Positions 1 through 8,045 of a stretch of 23,264 nucleotides of DNA are shown here, piece by piece. Within the stretch, counting starts at the first letter, position 1. Each line of letters starts with the position of its first letter. The notes below the pieces were generated by a model, which ran no database searches, was not told the origin of the DNA, and was given only the letters and a program-made list of their open reading frames with translations. Position numbers and translations under genes: made by a program. The stretch is taken from positions 1 through 23,264 of the forward strand of contig PWUO01000265.1 of the NCBI GenBank assembly GCA_003562555.1, written 5' to 3'. The stretch is from Dehalococcoidia bacterium. Its GTDB lineage: Bacteria; Chloroflexota; Dehalococcoidia; GIF9; AB-539-J10.

Positions 1-26
1 GCTCTGTCCTGCTGAGCTACAGGGGC
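1..26 (-). tRNA. 5' part of a tRNA gene, probably tRNA-Arg (truncated)
   Basis: On the minus strand, positions 26 to 1 read as a tRNA acceptor 5' strand (GCCCCTG), the TA linker and a D arm (GCTC...GAGC). The anticodon is outside the window. The 5' half looks like some bacterial tRNA-Arg genes, but the identity is a guess. The gene begins directly after the encoded CCA of the upstream tRNA-Ala, with no spacer, so both are probably processed from one transcript. Confidence 0.75.
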
Positions 27-102
27 TGGTGGAGATAGGGGGACTCGAACCCCCAACCTCCGCGATGCGAACGCGGCGCTCTCCCAGCTGAGCTATATCC
101 CC
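27..102 (-). tRNA. tRNA-Ala (anticodon CGC)
   Basis: The minus strand folds as a complete 76-nt tRNA. Acceptor GGGGATA pairs with TATCTCC (one G-U), the D arm is GCTC/GAGC, and the anticodon stem CCGCG/CGCGG closes the loop TTCGCAT, giving anticodon CGC (reads GCG, alanine). The T arm is GGGGG/CCCCC around TTCGAGT. Discriminator A and the CCA end are encoded in the DNA. It is the first gene of a tRNA pair and has its own promoter just upstream. Confidence 0.95.
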
Positions 103-111
103 AACGTCGGC

Positions 112-140
112 ATTGTAGCAGGCTCTCGGACGTCCGGCAA
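112..140 (-). promoter_or_regulatory. Promoter for the tRNA-Ala/tRNA pair
   Basis: Minus strand: -35 TTGCCG at 140-135, 17-nt spacer, -10 TACAAT at 117-112. The predicted transcription start lies only a few bases upstream of the tRNA 5' end at 102. Spacing and hexamers fit a housekeeping sigma factor. Confidence 0.7.
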
Positions 141-205
141 GGTTGCCCCACACGCGTGCGGAACCCGCCTTCCTGGTGTCATCCACGGGGCGGTTCACCG
201 GCCAG

Positions 206-820
206 CTACGGGCCCCATTGCTCGTACAGAATGACTTCGCGCTTACAGCGTGGACACAGCAAACTGATATTGTCTCCCCTGTCGAGGGGTCGCTCGGGAT
301 CGCGCGTAAGTGGCGCCACCAGACCAAGATCCTTGCTCAACAGCAACGCCAGACCCATGTTTCCGAAGGCCTTCGCGCCGAGCTTCCGTGCCACCCAGCG
401 AAGATGGTCAACTGTCGCAATAACCTCGCCGCATTCCTGACACACGACGAGTTCCTTATCCACGCTGGAAATGGCGAGATTGCGGTCATACGTGCCAGTC
501 TCGTATTCATTGGTCAGTATGATGCCTTCCTCTGTCGTACAGTAACGATGACACTGACCACAGAAGACACAGTGGTCGTGATGCACCGTCATCGTGCGCA
601 CGCCGCTCCTGCCTTCCACGACATCCCGAACATCGATAGCTCGCGCAGGACAGACCTGCGCGCACGCGCCACAACCGATACACTCCTCATCAATGAACTT
701 CGGCTTGCCGCGGAATGCCTCCGGGGCGATAACCGGTTCATAGGGATACCGCACGGTATACGGTTTGCTGAACAGCGACCGTAAGGCCTCTCCCAGCTCA
801 CGGACTTTGGGTGTCCTCAT
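206..820 (-). CDS. HycF/HyfH-like two-cluster ferredoxin subunit of group 4 hydrogenase
   Basis: A 204-residue Fe-S subunit, NuoI-like, expected to carry electrons between the peripheral input module and the [NiFe] small subunit. Two [4Fe-4S] motifs are visible: C47/C50/C53 with C57, and C84/C87/C90 with C94. The C-terminal half carries two further CxxC pairs (C127/C130 and C189/C192), which could bind zinc. The same layout occurs in E. coli HycF, which supports assignment to the formate-hydrogenlyase branch rather than to NuoI itself. The ATG follows the upstream stop by 3 nt with GGAG about 8 nt ahead. It is the last gene of the operon. No clear intrinsic terminator was seen after the stop. 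Confidence 0.88.
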   Translation of the reverse strand: MRTPKVRELGEALRSLFSKPYTVRYPYEPVIAPEAFRGKPKFIDEECIGCGACAQVCPARAIDVRDVVEGRSGVRTMTVHHDHCVFCGQCHRYCTTEEGIILTNEYETGTYDRNLAISSVDKELVVCQECGEVIATVDHLRWVARKLGAKAFGNMGLALLLSKDLGLVAPLTRDPERPLDRGDNISLLCPRCKREVILYEQWGP

Positions 821-823
821 AAT

Positions 824-2275
824 CTAAGCTCCGATCATAATGGCGTTGACCGCCGGCTCCAGCAGGTACTGGATAACCCACGGGAACGCCAGTCCAAGCC
901 CCACACAGAAAACGGCCAGCAGCACCATCGGTGCCACCATGCCAAGCGGCCCTTCCTTAACGGACTGAAGGGCCTGAGGCAGCGTTCCAAAGAACACTCC
1001 CATCTCATACTTCAGGAAGTACCCGATGGTGATGACCGCGCCAATGGCACCCACCACTGCAAACCCTATGTAGCCCGCATGTACGGCCGCTACGAGAATG
1101 ATCATCTTGCTCCAGAATCCGCTGAAAGGCGGACATCCACTCACCGAGAAGAAGCCGATAGCTGACGTCACGCTGGTAATCTTCATCCTGCTGTTCAACC
1201 CACCCAAAGAACCGATTTCCCTCGTTCCGGTCTGGTGCTCAACTGCCCCAGCGCCAAGGAAGAACAGTTCCTTGAACGCTGCGTGATTCACGAGGTGAAA
1301 GAGTGCGCCGATAAGCGCCAAAGGGGTGCCGATACCGATGCCTAACAGCACGTACCCCATCTGGCTGATGGTGCAGTATGCAAGCAGTCGCTTCATATCG
1401 GTCTGCACAAGTGCCAGGAGCGCACCAACGACAATCGATACTGAGGCGAGCACCAGGATCACCGTAGCGAACACGCTGCCGGGTACGAAGATGAGGAACA
1501 GTACGCGCATCAACCCGTAAAGGCCCACGATCTTGATGAATATGCCCGACAGGATCGCCGAGACAGGCGCCGGCGCTGAAGAATGGGCATCGGGCAACCA
1601 GGCATGATAGGGCACAAACGCAGCCTTGAGCGCCAATCCGGAAAGGAGCAGCATCGCAGGCACACCTATGCCGGGGATCGCTCCGAGGTTAATTGTCGCC
1701 ATCTCTGCGAACGAAAGCGTGCCAACCATCGCGTACGTGAGTCCGATGCCTGCAATGAGACACAGCGTACCAACGGTACCAAGTACCTGATACTTGAACG
1801 ATGCCTCAAGGTACTCGCGATCCAATCCGTACGCCACGAGCGCGTAACACGCGAGCGCGGCGACTTCGATGCCGATGTACATATTGACGATATCCGCTCC
1901 CAACACCACCATGTTCATACCCGCAACCATCAGTGAGAACAGCACGTAGTAACGCGCCTTGGAGGTGTAGGAACGCATGTACGGCACTGAATAGATACAC
2001 GCCATCACACAGCCGATTGAGATGACGAGCAGCATCAGCGCGCTCAGACCATCGGCCATGAGACTGATACCAAGTGCGGACGCGCCGCCGAGGTTCCAGG
2101 ACAAGGAGACACCACCCAGAACGGGCCCCGCGAGTACGACCGATAACGCCAGCACCACCAGCATGCCCGCATTGCATACCACATCGGACACGCGCTCAGA
2201 GCCTCGCGAAGTCACCGCGACAGCAAGTGCTGTAACCAACGGCACAAGTATCAGCGCAGGAAGAACAGCACTCAT
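824..2275 (-). CDS. NuoN/MrpD-like proton-conducting antiporter subunit
   Basis: A 483-residue, very hydrophobic membrane protein of the NuoL/M/N-Mrp family, expected to carry ion translocation in the membrane arm. Key charged residues are present: Glu137 in the TM5 segment (GIEVAALACYAL), Lys217 in LALKAAFVPYHAW, and Lys248 in SGIFIKIVGLYGL. The typical DMKRLLAYCTISQMGY segment follows. Length fits HyfD/NuoN/MrpD (about 480-500). Its ATG overlaps the upstream NuoK-like stop by 4 nt (ATGA), suggesting translational coupling. Unlike the other antiporter-like subunit in this operon, it keeps the TM5 glutamate. Confidence 0.92.
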   Translation of the reverse strand: MSAVLPALILVPLVTALAVAVTSRGSERVSDVVCNAGMLVVLALSVVLAGPVLGGVSLSWNLGGASALGISLMADGLSALMLLVISIGCVMACIYSVPYMRSYTSKARYYVLFSLMVAGMNMVVLGADIVNMYIGIEVAALACYALVAYGLDREYLEASFKYQVLGTVGTLCLIAGIGLTYAMVGTLSFAEMATINLGAIPGIGVPAMLLLSGLALKAAFVPYHAWLPDAHSSAPAPVSAILSGIFIKIVGLYGLMRVLFLIFVPGSVFATVILVLASVSIVVGALLALVQTDMKRLLAYCTISQMGYVLLGIGIGTPLALIGALFHLVNHAAFKELFFLGAGAVEHQTGTREIGSLGGLNSRMKITSVTSAIGFFSVSGCPPFSGFWSKMIILVAAVHAGYIGFAVVGAIGAVITIGYFLKYEMGVFFGTLPQALQSVKEGPLGMVAPMVLLAVFCVGLGLAFPWVIQYLLEPAVNAIMIGA

Positions 2276-2574
2276 CCCCTAAGTCTCCTCATTTCGCGTA
2301 TATCGAGCGATCCGTATTTCTCGTACAGTCGCACGGCGGTGACCAGCAGCAGGACCACCACTGACGTGCCGCCCACGACAGCGATAAGACCAATCGCCTC
2401 AGTGACGGCAGCTACAGGCCCGGCGACATCGCCGCCTGCACTCACCACAAGCCCGGCCACTCCAAGGACCATCAGGAGTAGGCCAAGCGCAATCTTCAAC
2501 AGATTAACCTTCATAAGAACTCCGTAGAGTCCTACCAGGATGAGGAGCAGCGAAAGGTATACTAGAGCGCTCAC
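2272..2574 (-). CDS. NuoK/MnhC-like membrane subunit
   Basis: A 100-residue protein with three predicted membrane helices, the usual length and topology of NuoK/MnhC, a subunit of the ion-translocating membrane arm. I place the start at the GTG at 2574. It is preceded by GGAGGGAA at good spacing and overlaps the upstream stop as GTGA. An upstream in-frame start (2610) would add a 12-residue hydrophilic leader lying inside the previous gene, which is unlikely. It ends in a 4-nt overlap with the next gene. Confidence 0.85.
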   Translation of the reverse strand: MSALVYLSLLLILVGLYGVLMKVNLLKIALGLLLMVLGVAGLVVSAGGDVAGPVAAVTEAIGLIAVVGGTSVVVLLLVTAVRLYEKYGSLDIREMRRLRG

Positions 2575-3035
2575 TCTTCCCTCCTTCCCGTCTTGCGGAG
2601 CATCGCCCACACTGCAGCGACGGCAGCAAGGACCACCAGGACTTCCCGGAGTAGTCCCACCTGAAGCTCCGCATGTACCTGCCCGTCACCCGCATGCGTG
2701 ATCCCGATCAGGACGGGCGCCACCAGGTACGCAGCGACGGCGACCGCGATCAACGCAACCACTGCCAGTACCGAACCCGAGCCGGAAGGCAGCGCAGGCA
2801 GGCTGTCATTCTCCCCGGCGCGGCCGTATGCCCAGTTGAATGCCAACATGAGCACCGCTCCGGCAACGAACACGCCCACGCCTACCTCGACGGCCCCGAT
2901 CATCAACATGCCCACGGCGAAGAATCCCAGGGCCGCGCCCAGGGCGATAACCGAGGCCTTGCCTCGTCGCAACTCAAGCGCGGCGACTCCCGCAATTGCG
3001 GTCAACACAAACGGAATTACTGCTGGGCTATCCAT
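2571..3035 (-). CDS. NuoJ-like hydrogenase membrane subunit
   Basis: About 154 residues with roughly five hydrophobic segments. The segment around IGAVEVGVGVFVAGAVLML resembles the conserved third helix of NuoJ, which has an acidic residue followed by a glycine-rich stretch. It sits immediately before a NuoK-like gene, which is the nuoJ-nuoK order of complex I. The region after about residue 70 (a Ser/Gly-rich linker, then two more helices) does not resemble anything specific to me. The ATG at 3035 has AGGA 10 nt upstream. A GTG at 3044 is the alternative, but its Shine-Dalgarno spacing is poor. An MbhD/MnhB-type Mrp subunit is the alternative identity. Confidence 0.7.
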   Translation of the reverse strand: MDSPAVIPFVLTAIAGVAALELRRGKASVIALGAALGFFAVGMLMIGAVEVGVGVFVAGAVLMLAFNWAYGRAGENDSLPALPSGSGSVLAVVALIAVAVAAYLVAPVLIGITHAGDGQVHAELQVGLLREVLVVLAAVAAVWAMLRKTGRREE

Positions 3036-3047
3036 ACTATTCACGTC

Positions 3048-4946
3048 CTATAAGGCGAGCAAGGCGATGAGCAAGACCACCACTACCGCAAGAACTACCC
3101 ATGCCACATAGGTCGCGAGTCTCCCGGTGTGAAGCGAACTGAATGCTCTACCGACAGGTGACGCGAGCTCCGCCAGCCGCTGGATATCGAAACGGCCTTT
3201 CTCCCCCCAGTCATAGAGCGTCAACAGACCAGGATACTGCCGAATGTTGTCGTAGAACTGCGTGCCCAGTACCCTCGTATCAACAGTCCCTCTCATGCGA
3301 CCATACGGAGTGCTAAGGGAATCGCCCGATCCTTCGCCAGAAGTCTCCCCGCCAAGATATGCAGTAACCTTCCTAATGCTTCGAGGCCTGGACAGGAGAT
3401 AGATGCCATATCCAATGAGCAGCGCAAACACAAGAAGGAGCGAACCTGCGGTAGGACTCCAAAGACCGGCAAGTGAGATGGCTTCCGGAAACCCGGGGAA
3501 CTGCAATCCCACAGCAGGTCCGATGAAATAAACGAGCGGTATCTGCGCGGCCACGCCGAATAGTACACACAGTGTTGCAAGCACGGCTGGCCCGAACTTC
3601 ATAGAGGCGCCAACTTCACTCACACCCGACAATCCACGTGGTGAATCTCCCAGGAACACTGCGTGGGCGAACTTCACAAACGAAGCCAGAGTCAATGCAC
3701 TGCCGAACATGGCTGCAACGAGGAATATCCAGTAGCGTCCAATTCCAGCCTCCACGATCCCCTGGTAGACCATCCACTTGGATACGAATCCATTCAAAGG
3801 AGGTATGCCGGATATCGCCAATGCAGCTATGGCAAAGGTCACGAACGTAAACGGCATGACTCGAGCGAGACCACCCAACTTCGCTGAATCGGTGGTTCCT
3901 GCCTGCTTTTCTACGGCTCCGGCGGTCAGAAAAAGGGAACTCTTATAGATCACGTTGTTAAGCATATGGAACACACCGCCGGCTATTCCGATCGCCGTCC
4001 CAGTTCCAATGCCCAGTACCATATAACCTACCTGGGAAATGGCGTGAAACGACAGCAGTTTCCGCACATCGTGCTGCACCAGCGCCATCACCACACCAGC
4101 AACGATAGTAATCGTGCCGATAATCATCAACAAAACGTTCAACGCAAGGGTTACGGCGAACACATCAAGCACCAGACGAGCCAGAAGATAGATGCCGAGC
4201 AGCTTGTCGATAGACGCGGGCAGCAGGGCCATGGCGGACGATGGCGCGACCTCGGCCATGTCGGGAATCCAACTGTGTAACGGCATCGCACCCGCCTTGG
4301 ACAATGCGCCCACCAGTACCAGTATGAAGGCAGCCACAGACAGGGCACCGGTAGCAGGCAGCGAGGCACCATTCATCGTGAGCGTGCCCGTCTGTGCGAA
4401 GATAAGGCCCACGCCAAGAATGAGCGCGAGGTCGGCAGCGCCGAGTATCACAATGCTCTTGCCGGCTGCGCGAATCACTTTGGCAGGCGCCGCACCAGCA
4501 GTGCCGATGGTAGTCAGCAGGAAGAGAGTGACCAGGATGAAGCCCCAGAAGCCTACAAAAAGCAGCCAGTTATTCGCCAGCAGGGCGCCATTAGCGGCAC
4601 CGACACTCATCAACACGTAGGGGTAGTACTCTCGAAGCCGGGGCCGGCCTTTCATGTAGCCCAGCGAGAACACTGCGACAAGCAGGCCAAACAGTGACGA
4701 GAACACCACCATGAAACGGTTCAGCACATCCATCCGCAGATCGATGAGATATCCGTCAGTGAAGCTAAGTGGTACCGCGCGGTATGCGTGTTCCGGCCCG
4801 AGCAGCACAAGAATGCTAAGCACGAACACAACCGAGGCGACGATGGTGCAAGCGATCTCGCGGAACTTGTCGGCTCGCACAGGAACTGCAAAACCGATAG
4901 CACCGACGATCAGTGGCAAGAAGACAACCCATGCAAGCATCGTCAT
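3048..4946 (-). CDS. NuoL/HycC/HyfB-like proton-conducting membrane subunit
   Basis: A 632-residue antiporter-like subunit of the hydrogenase membrane arm, close in length to HycC/HyfB. The start is the ATG at 4946, which overlaps the stop of the large-subunit gene as ATGA and has AGGAGG upstream. A longer reading (5246) is an out-of-frame shadow of that gene. Conserved elements are Lys217 in GALSKAGAMPLHSWIPDM, Lys248 in PASIDKLLGIYLLAR, the HDVRKLLSFHAISQVGY segment, and Lys335 in NNVIYKSSLFL. The TM5 position that normally carries glutamate (FWE in NuoM) reads FWG here, with Gly135. The C-terminal part is longer than in NuoM, with a final membrane helix after a soluble stretch. Confidence 0.9.
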   Translation of the reverse strand: MTMLAWVVFLPLIVGAIGFAVPVRADKFREIACTIVASVVFVLSILVLLGPEHAYRAVPLSFTDGYLIDLRMDVLNRFMVVFSSLFGLLVAVFSLGYMKGRPRLREYYPYVLMSVGAANGALLANNWLLFVGFWGFILVTLFLLTTIGTAGAAPAKVIRAAGKSIVILGAADLALILGVGLIFAQTGTLTMNGASLPATGALSVAAFILVLVGALSKAGAMPLHSWIPDMAEVAPSSAMALLPASIDKLLGIYLLARLVLDVFAVTLALNVLLMIIGTITIVAGVVMALVQHDVRKLLSFHAISQVGYMVLGIGTGTAIGIAGGVFHMLNNVIYKSSLFLTAGAVEKQAGTTDSAKLGGLARVMPFTFVTFAIAALAISGIPPLNGFVSKWMVYQGIVEAGIGRYWIFLVAAMFGSALTLASFVKFAHAVFLGDSPRGLSGVSEVGASMKFGPAVLATLCVLFGVAAQIPLVYFIGPAVGLQFPGFPEAISLAGLWSPTAGSLLLVFALLIGYGIYLLSRPRSIRKVTAYLGGETSGEGSGDSLSTPYGRMRGTVDTRVLGTQFYDNIRQYPGLLTLYDWGEKGRFDIQRLAELASPVGRAFSSLHTGRLATYVAWVVLAVVVVLLIALLAL

Positions 4947-6148
4947 AGCTCCAGCAGCCTCCTGGAACGGTGAGCGTGACGGGCATCCAGCTCCCTGGTT
5001 CGCGCCCAGGACAGTTCGAGCAGCTGTCTCTCTTCCAGCGTCCGGGTCGAAGTCCCATCGTCGATACGAACCACCCGATTCGTGCAGCAGTAGCAGGGGT
5101 CGATCGACGCAAGAATAATCATTATGTCCGCCACCCGCTCCCCTTTGAAACGTGAGCGGAATGACGGCAGGTTGGCATACGTGGGGGCCCTGACTTTGAG
5201 TCGGTACGGACAGTTGTTCCCGTCCGAGCGGATGTAATGAAAACATTCGCCACGGGGCGCTTCCTCCACACCGATACCCTCTCCAGGAGGAACCTCAGGA
5301 ATCTCCGTGAGAATGGGGCCTTCCGGCATCTGGTCGACACACTGCCGAATGATCTTGATCGACTCGAGTGTCTCCAGTAGTCTCACGACAGCCATGGACA
5401 TCACGTCTCCGTCCGACTGCGTGATAACGTTCCAGTCGACGTTGCCGTAAGCCGCGTAAGGGAAGTCGCGTCGGACATCGATATCCACGCCGGCGCTTCG
5501 GGCTACGGGGCCCACCGTGCAGCGACTCATGGCGTCTTCACGGCTCATCTTGCCCACACCACGCAGCCTAGCCAGTATTACCGGATCATCCATCACCGCG
5601 CCGATAAACATGTTGACCTTCGGCTCGAGCTCATCAAGCGCAGCGACTATTCCCTTGTACTCGGAGGCCTTGATGTCCTGCCGGACGCCACCGGGCTTGA
5701 GCATAGCGTACGATTGCCTGTTGCCGGAGATACGCTCGAACAGATCGCAAACCAGTTCGCGATACCGCCACGCCCACATCCACACGGTGTGATAACCGAT
5801 GTAGTGGCCGGCCAGACCAAGCCACAGCAGGTGACTGTGAATCCGTTCGAGCTCAGCAACGATGCTTCGTATGTACTTCGCTCTCTCAGGAATCTCCACA
5901 CCTACGAGGTCCTCAACTGCGTTGCAGAATGCGATCGGATGCGAGGTCGAACAGATCCCGCAGATACGCTCAACCAGAAACACTACCTGGTCATACGTCT
6001 TGCTCTCGGCTATTTTCTCCACGCCGCGGTGCATGTAGCTGGTGCGCCAATCGATGTCGACGACGCGTTCGCCTTCAACTACCACTCGAAAGAGTTCAGG
6101 CTCTTCGATGAGAGGATGGTAGGGGCCGACAGGAATAGTTGTTCTCAT
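4943..6148 (-). CDS. Group 4 [NiFe] hydrogenase large subunit (NuoD/HycE C-domain-like)
   Basis: This 401-residue protein carries the nickel-iron site for proton reduction or H2 oxidation. Both cysteine pairs that ligate Ni and Fe are present: RICGICSTSH (C63, C66) and DPCYCCTNR (C352, C355). It is therefore a hydrogenase rather than NuoD, which lacks them. The sequence continues 43 residues past Arg358, like the tail of E. coli HycE, which a HycI-type protease removes after the DPCxxCxxR motif. Cleavage is inferred here; no protease or hyp gene is in the window. HycE fuses the NuoC and NuoD parts, whereas here they are separate genes overlapping as ATGA. The 3' end overlaps the next gene. 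Confidence 0.95.
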   Translation of the reverse strand: MRTTIPVGPYHPLIEEPELFRVVVEGERVVDIDWRTSYMHRGVEKIAESKTYDQVVFLVERICGICSTSHPIAFCNAVEDLVGVEIPERAKYIRSIVAELERIHSHLLWLGLAGHYIGYHTVWMWAWRYRELVCDLFERISGNRQSYAMLKPGGVRQDIKASEYKGIVAALDELEPKVNMFIGAVMDDPVILARLRGVGKMSREDAMSRCTVGPVARSAGVDIDVRRDFPYAAYGNVDWNVITQSDGDVMSMAVVRLLETLESIKIIRQCVDQMPEGPILTEIPEVPPGEGIGVEEAPRGECFHYIRSDGNNCPYRLKVRAPTYANLPSFRSRFKGERVADIMIILASIDPCYCCTNRVVRIDDGTSTRTLEERQLLELSWARTRELDARHAHRSRRLLEL

Positions 6149-6654
6149 TTCGTCCCCTTGCGTAATATGTGTTCCCGTATCTCTGCGAGTTCCTCCTCGC
6201 TACGATACGGATACTTTCCACGATGCTCTTTCCTGTACGGATATACGCCCTCAGGCCAGTCGTCACCGAGCAGGAACCTGACCGGATTTGGATGTCCAAC
6301 GAACTCCACACCAAACAGATCCATGATCTCACGCTCGAAGTACTCAGCGCCATCGATCAACGGTGTGATCGAATCAACACGCGGCTCAGGCATACTCAGG
6401 ACCGTCCTCAGTGTGACGATCCTGCCAAGTCGATCGAAGGAGAAGTGATACAGCAACTCCATTCCGGCCCGTGTCTCGAGGGCGGTGATGACAATCAGCC
6501 TCGCGCCGAGGTTATTGAACAGAAAGCCCGAGACATCCTTGACGATACCCGGGTCTACCCCAACGTACACTCTCGCATCCGAGCGCTCTTCGACATCACC
6601 GATGCCTTCGGAAAATCTTACCTGGAGAGTCTTTACAGGATCCACGTTGCTCAC
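6145..6654 (-). CDS. NuoC-like subunit (30 kDa family) of group 4 hydrogenase
   Basis: A 169-residue peripheral-arm subunit of the complex I 30 kDa family. The diagnostic segment EREIMDLFGVEFVGHPNP is present near residues 127-144, followed by the typical LLGDDWPEGVYPYRK. It has no cofactor motif and is expected to be structural, docking the large and small subunits. The start is GTG at 6654, with AGGAG a few bases upstream and 7 nt after the small-subunit stop. The stop overlaps the large-subunit ATG by 4 nt. Confidence 0.92.
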   Translation of the reverse strand: MSNVDPVKTLQVRFSEGIGDVEERSDARVYVGVDPGIVKDVSGFLFNNLGARLIVITALETRAGMELLYHFSFDRLGRIVTLRTVLSMPEPRVDSITPLIDGAEYFEREIMDLFGVEFVGHPNPVRFLLGDDWPEGVYPYRKEHRGKYPYRSEEELAEIREHILRKGTK

Positions 6655-6661
6655 TTATCTC

Positions 6662-7099
6662 CTAGATCTTGGCCAGTGCCTTCACGACGCCGTCGATTAT
6701 GGCTTCCGGCTTCGGCGGACAGCCCGGCACATACACATCCACAGGAATGATCTTATCCAGCGGCCCGACGACGTGATAGCTGCCATCGAAGATGCCGGTG
6801 CTGCAACCACACGCTCCGAGGGCCACCACCACGCACGGCTTCGCGATCTGTTCGTACACGTGCATCACCCGCGGAAGAGTTTGAACGGTGACTACACCGG
6901 TCACCATCAGTACGTCCGCATGGCGCGGAGACCCGATGAGGGTGATTCCGAAGCGCTCGACATCGTACTTCGGGGTGAGGACATCAAGCAACTCGATATC
7001 ACAGTTGTTGCACGAGCCGGTATTCAGGTGGAACGCCCAAGGCGACTTCTTGAGTCCCCACCTCGCCAGTTTTCCCAGTGGTCTTCCGTGTAGTTCCAT
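6662..7099 (-). CDS. NuoB/HycG-like [NiFe] hydrogenase small subunit
   Basis: A 145-residue subunit that binds the [4Fe-4S] cluster nearest the NiFe site. Ligands visible are C30 and C33 (SCNNC), C97 (GACGCSTG) and C127 (PGCPP). The CxxC spacing of the first pair is typical of group 4 hydrogenases, whereas complex I NuoB has adjacent cysteines. The ATG at 7099 starts at MELHGRPLG, 13 nt after the NuoH-like stop. A longer reading from 7144 lies in the end of the previous gene and has no support. Confidence 0.92.
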   Translation of the reverse strand: MELHGRPLGKLARWGLKKSPWAFHLNTGSCNNCDIELLDVLTPKYDVERFGITLIGSPRHADVLMVTGVVTVQTLPRVMHVYEQIAKPCVVVALGACGCSTGIFDGSYHVVGPLDKIIPVDVYVPGCPPKPEAIIDGVVKALAKI

Positions 7100-7112
7100 A
7101 GTCCTATACTTC

Positions 7113-8045
7113 TTACAGCCCAAACATCGCGAGTACCATCCCAACCAGGGACAGCACGAGCACCGGCCCCCAGAAAAACCTCAGGGCCTGATCAATACGC
7201 AGGCGCGGATTTGTATTCCTGATGAGAATGAGTACAACCAGAATCGCAACGAACCAGAGTATCGCCCACAGAGTCCATGCAGATGTCAAGAACAGCGTCA
7301 CCAGCAGAATCGGCACCACACAGTAGAGCATGGCCTTCGTCAGCTTGAATGCCGCAAACGGCGGGCCGGAGTACTCCGTATACGGTCCGGCGATCAATTC
7401 GCACTCGGCTTCAGGAATATCAAAGGGTCCTACCCCCAGTTTCGCCGGCACGTAGATCAGCGCCACGATGAAGGCGATCACTGTTGAGATTCCCTGCGTC
7501 AGCATCGGGCCACTCGCCTGCTGGTAGGCGACCATCCCGCCAAGCGACAGGATGCCGCCGTTCTTCACCACGAGGGTAAGTACCGCAATCAGAAATGAGG
7601 CTTCGTAGGCGAGCATAAGCTTCATCTCGCGACTCGCACCAATACCCGCAAACGGATTGCGTGAGGCAGAACCTCCCACAATAAGAACCAGCGCAGGGAT
7701 GTAGAGGAGGTAGATAACTACAATCAAGTCGCCCACGAATCCACTCGCAGGATCGATGCTCGCCATCCAGATTATGGTGGACACGACGATCGTCGCGGCA
7801 AGACCAATAAACGGCGCACTGAGGAACGTAAAACGGGGAGTTCCCTCAACGATGGTGGTCTCTTTGCTCATCAGCTTCACCACATCCGCGAACGGCTGGT
7901 ACCATGGCGGGCCGACGCGCCACTGGAGACGCGCGCTCACCTTGCGATCAACCCACGTCGCAGCAAGCCCTATCAGGACCGTGAAGACGAACCCGGGAAA
8001 GACCAGGACGAAGCCTATGTACGTCAGCACATCCATGAGCGACAC
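7113..8045 (-). CDS. NuoH/HycD/EchB-like membrane subunit
   Basis: A 310-residue membrane protein with about eight helices. It anchors the peripheral arm and links hydrogenase chemistry to ion movement. Family signatures are DRKVSARLQWRVGPPWYQP near residues 32-50 and PFDIPEAECELIAGPYTEYSG, including the conserved acidic residues of the E-channel. The start is GTG at 8045, directly after the TAA of the upstream gene, with AGGAGAG about 7 nt before. An ATG three codons in (8036) is the alternative. Confidence 0.93.
   Translation of the reverse strand: MSLMDVLTYIGFVLVFPGFVFTVLIGLAATWVDRKVSARLQWRVGPPWYQPFADVVKLMSKETTIVEGTPRFTFLSAPFIGLAATIVVSTIIWMASIDPASGFVGDLIVVIYLLYIPALVLIVGGSASRNPFAGIGASREMKLMLAYEASFLIAVLTLVVKNGGILSLGGMVAYQQASGPMLTQGISTVIAFIVALIYVPAKLGVGPFDIPEAECELIAGPYTEYSGPPFAAFKLTKAMLYCVVPILLVTLFLTSAWTLWAILWFVAILVVLILIRNTNPRLRIDQALRFFWGPVLVLSLVGMVLAMFGL

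Noticed and set aside
103..205. Intrinsic terminator at the end of the hydrogenase operon
   Set aside because: GC-rich short repeats are present, but there is no stable stem followed by a T-run on the minus strand.
4947..5246. A 100-residue N-terminal extension of the NuoL/HycC-like protein
   Set aside because: It is an out-of-frame reading of the hydrogenase large-subunit gene and is not hydrophobic. The ATGA-coupled ATG at 4946 with AGGAGG gives the expected N-terminus.
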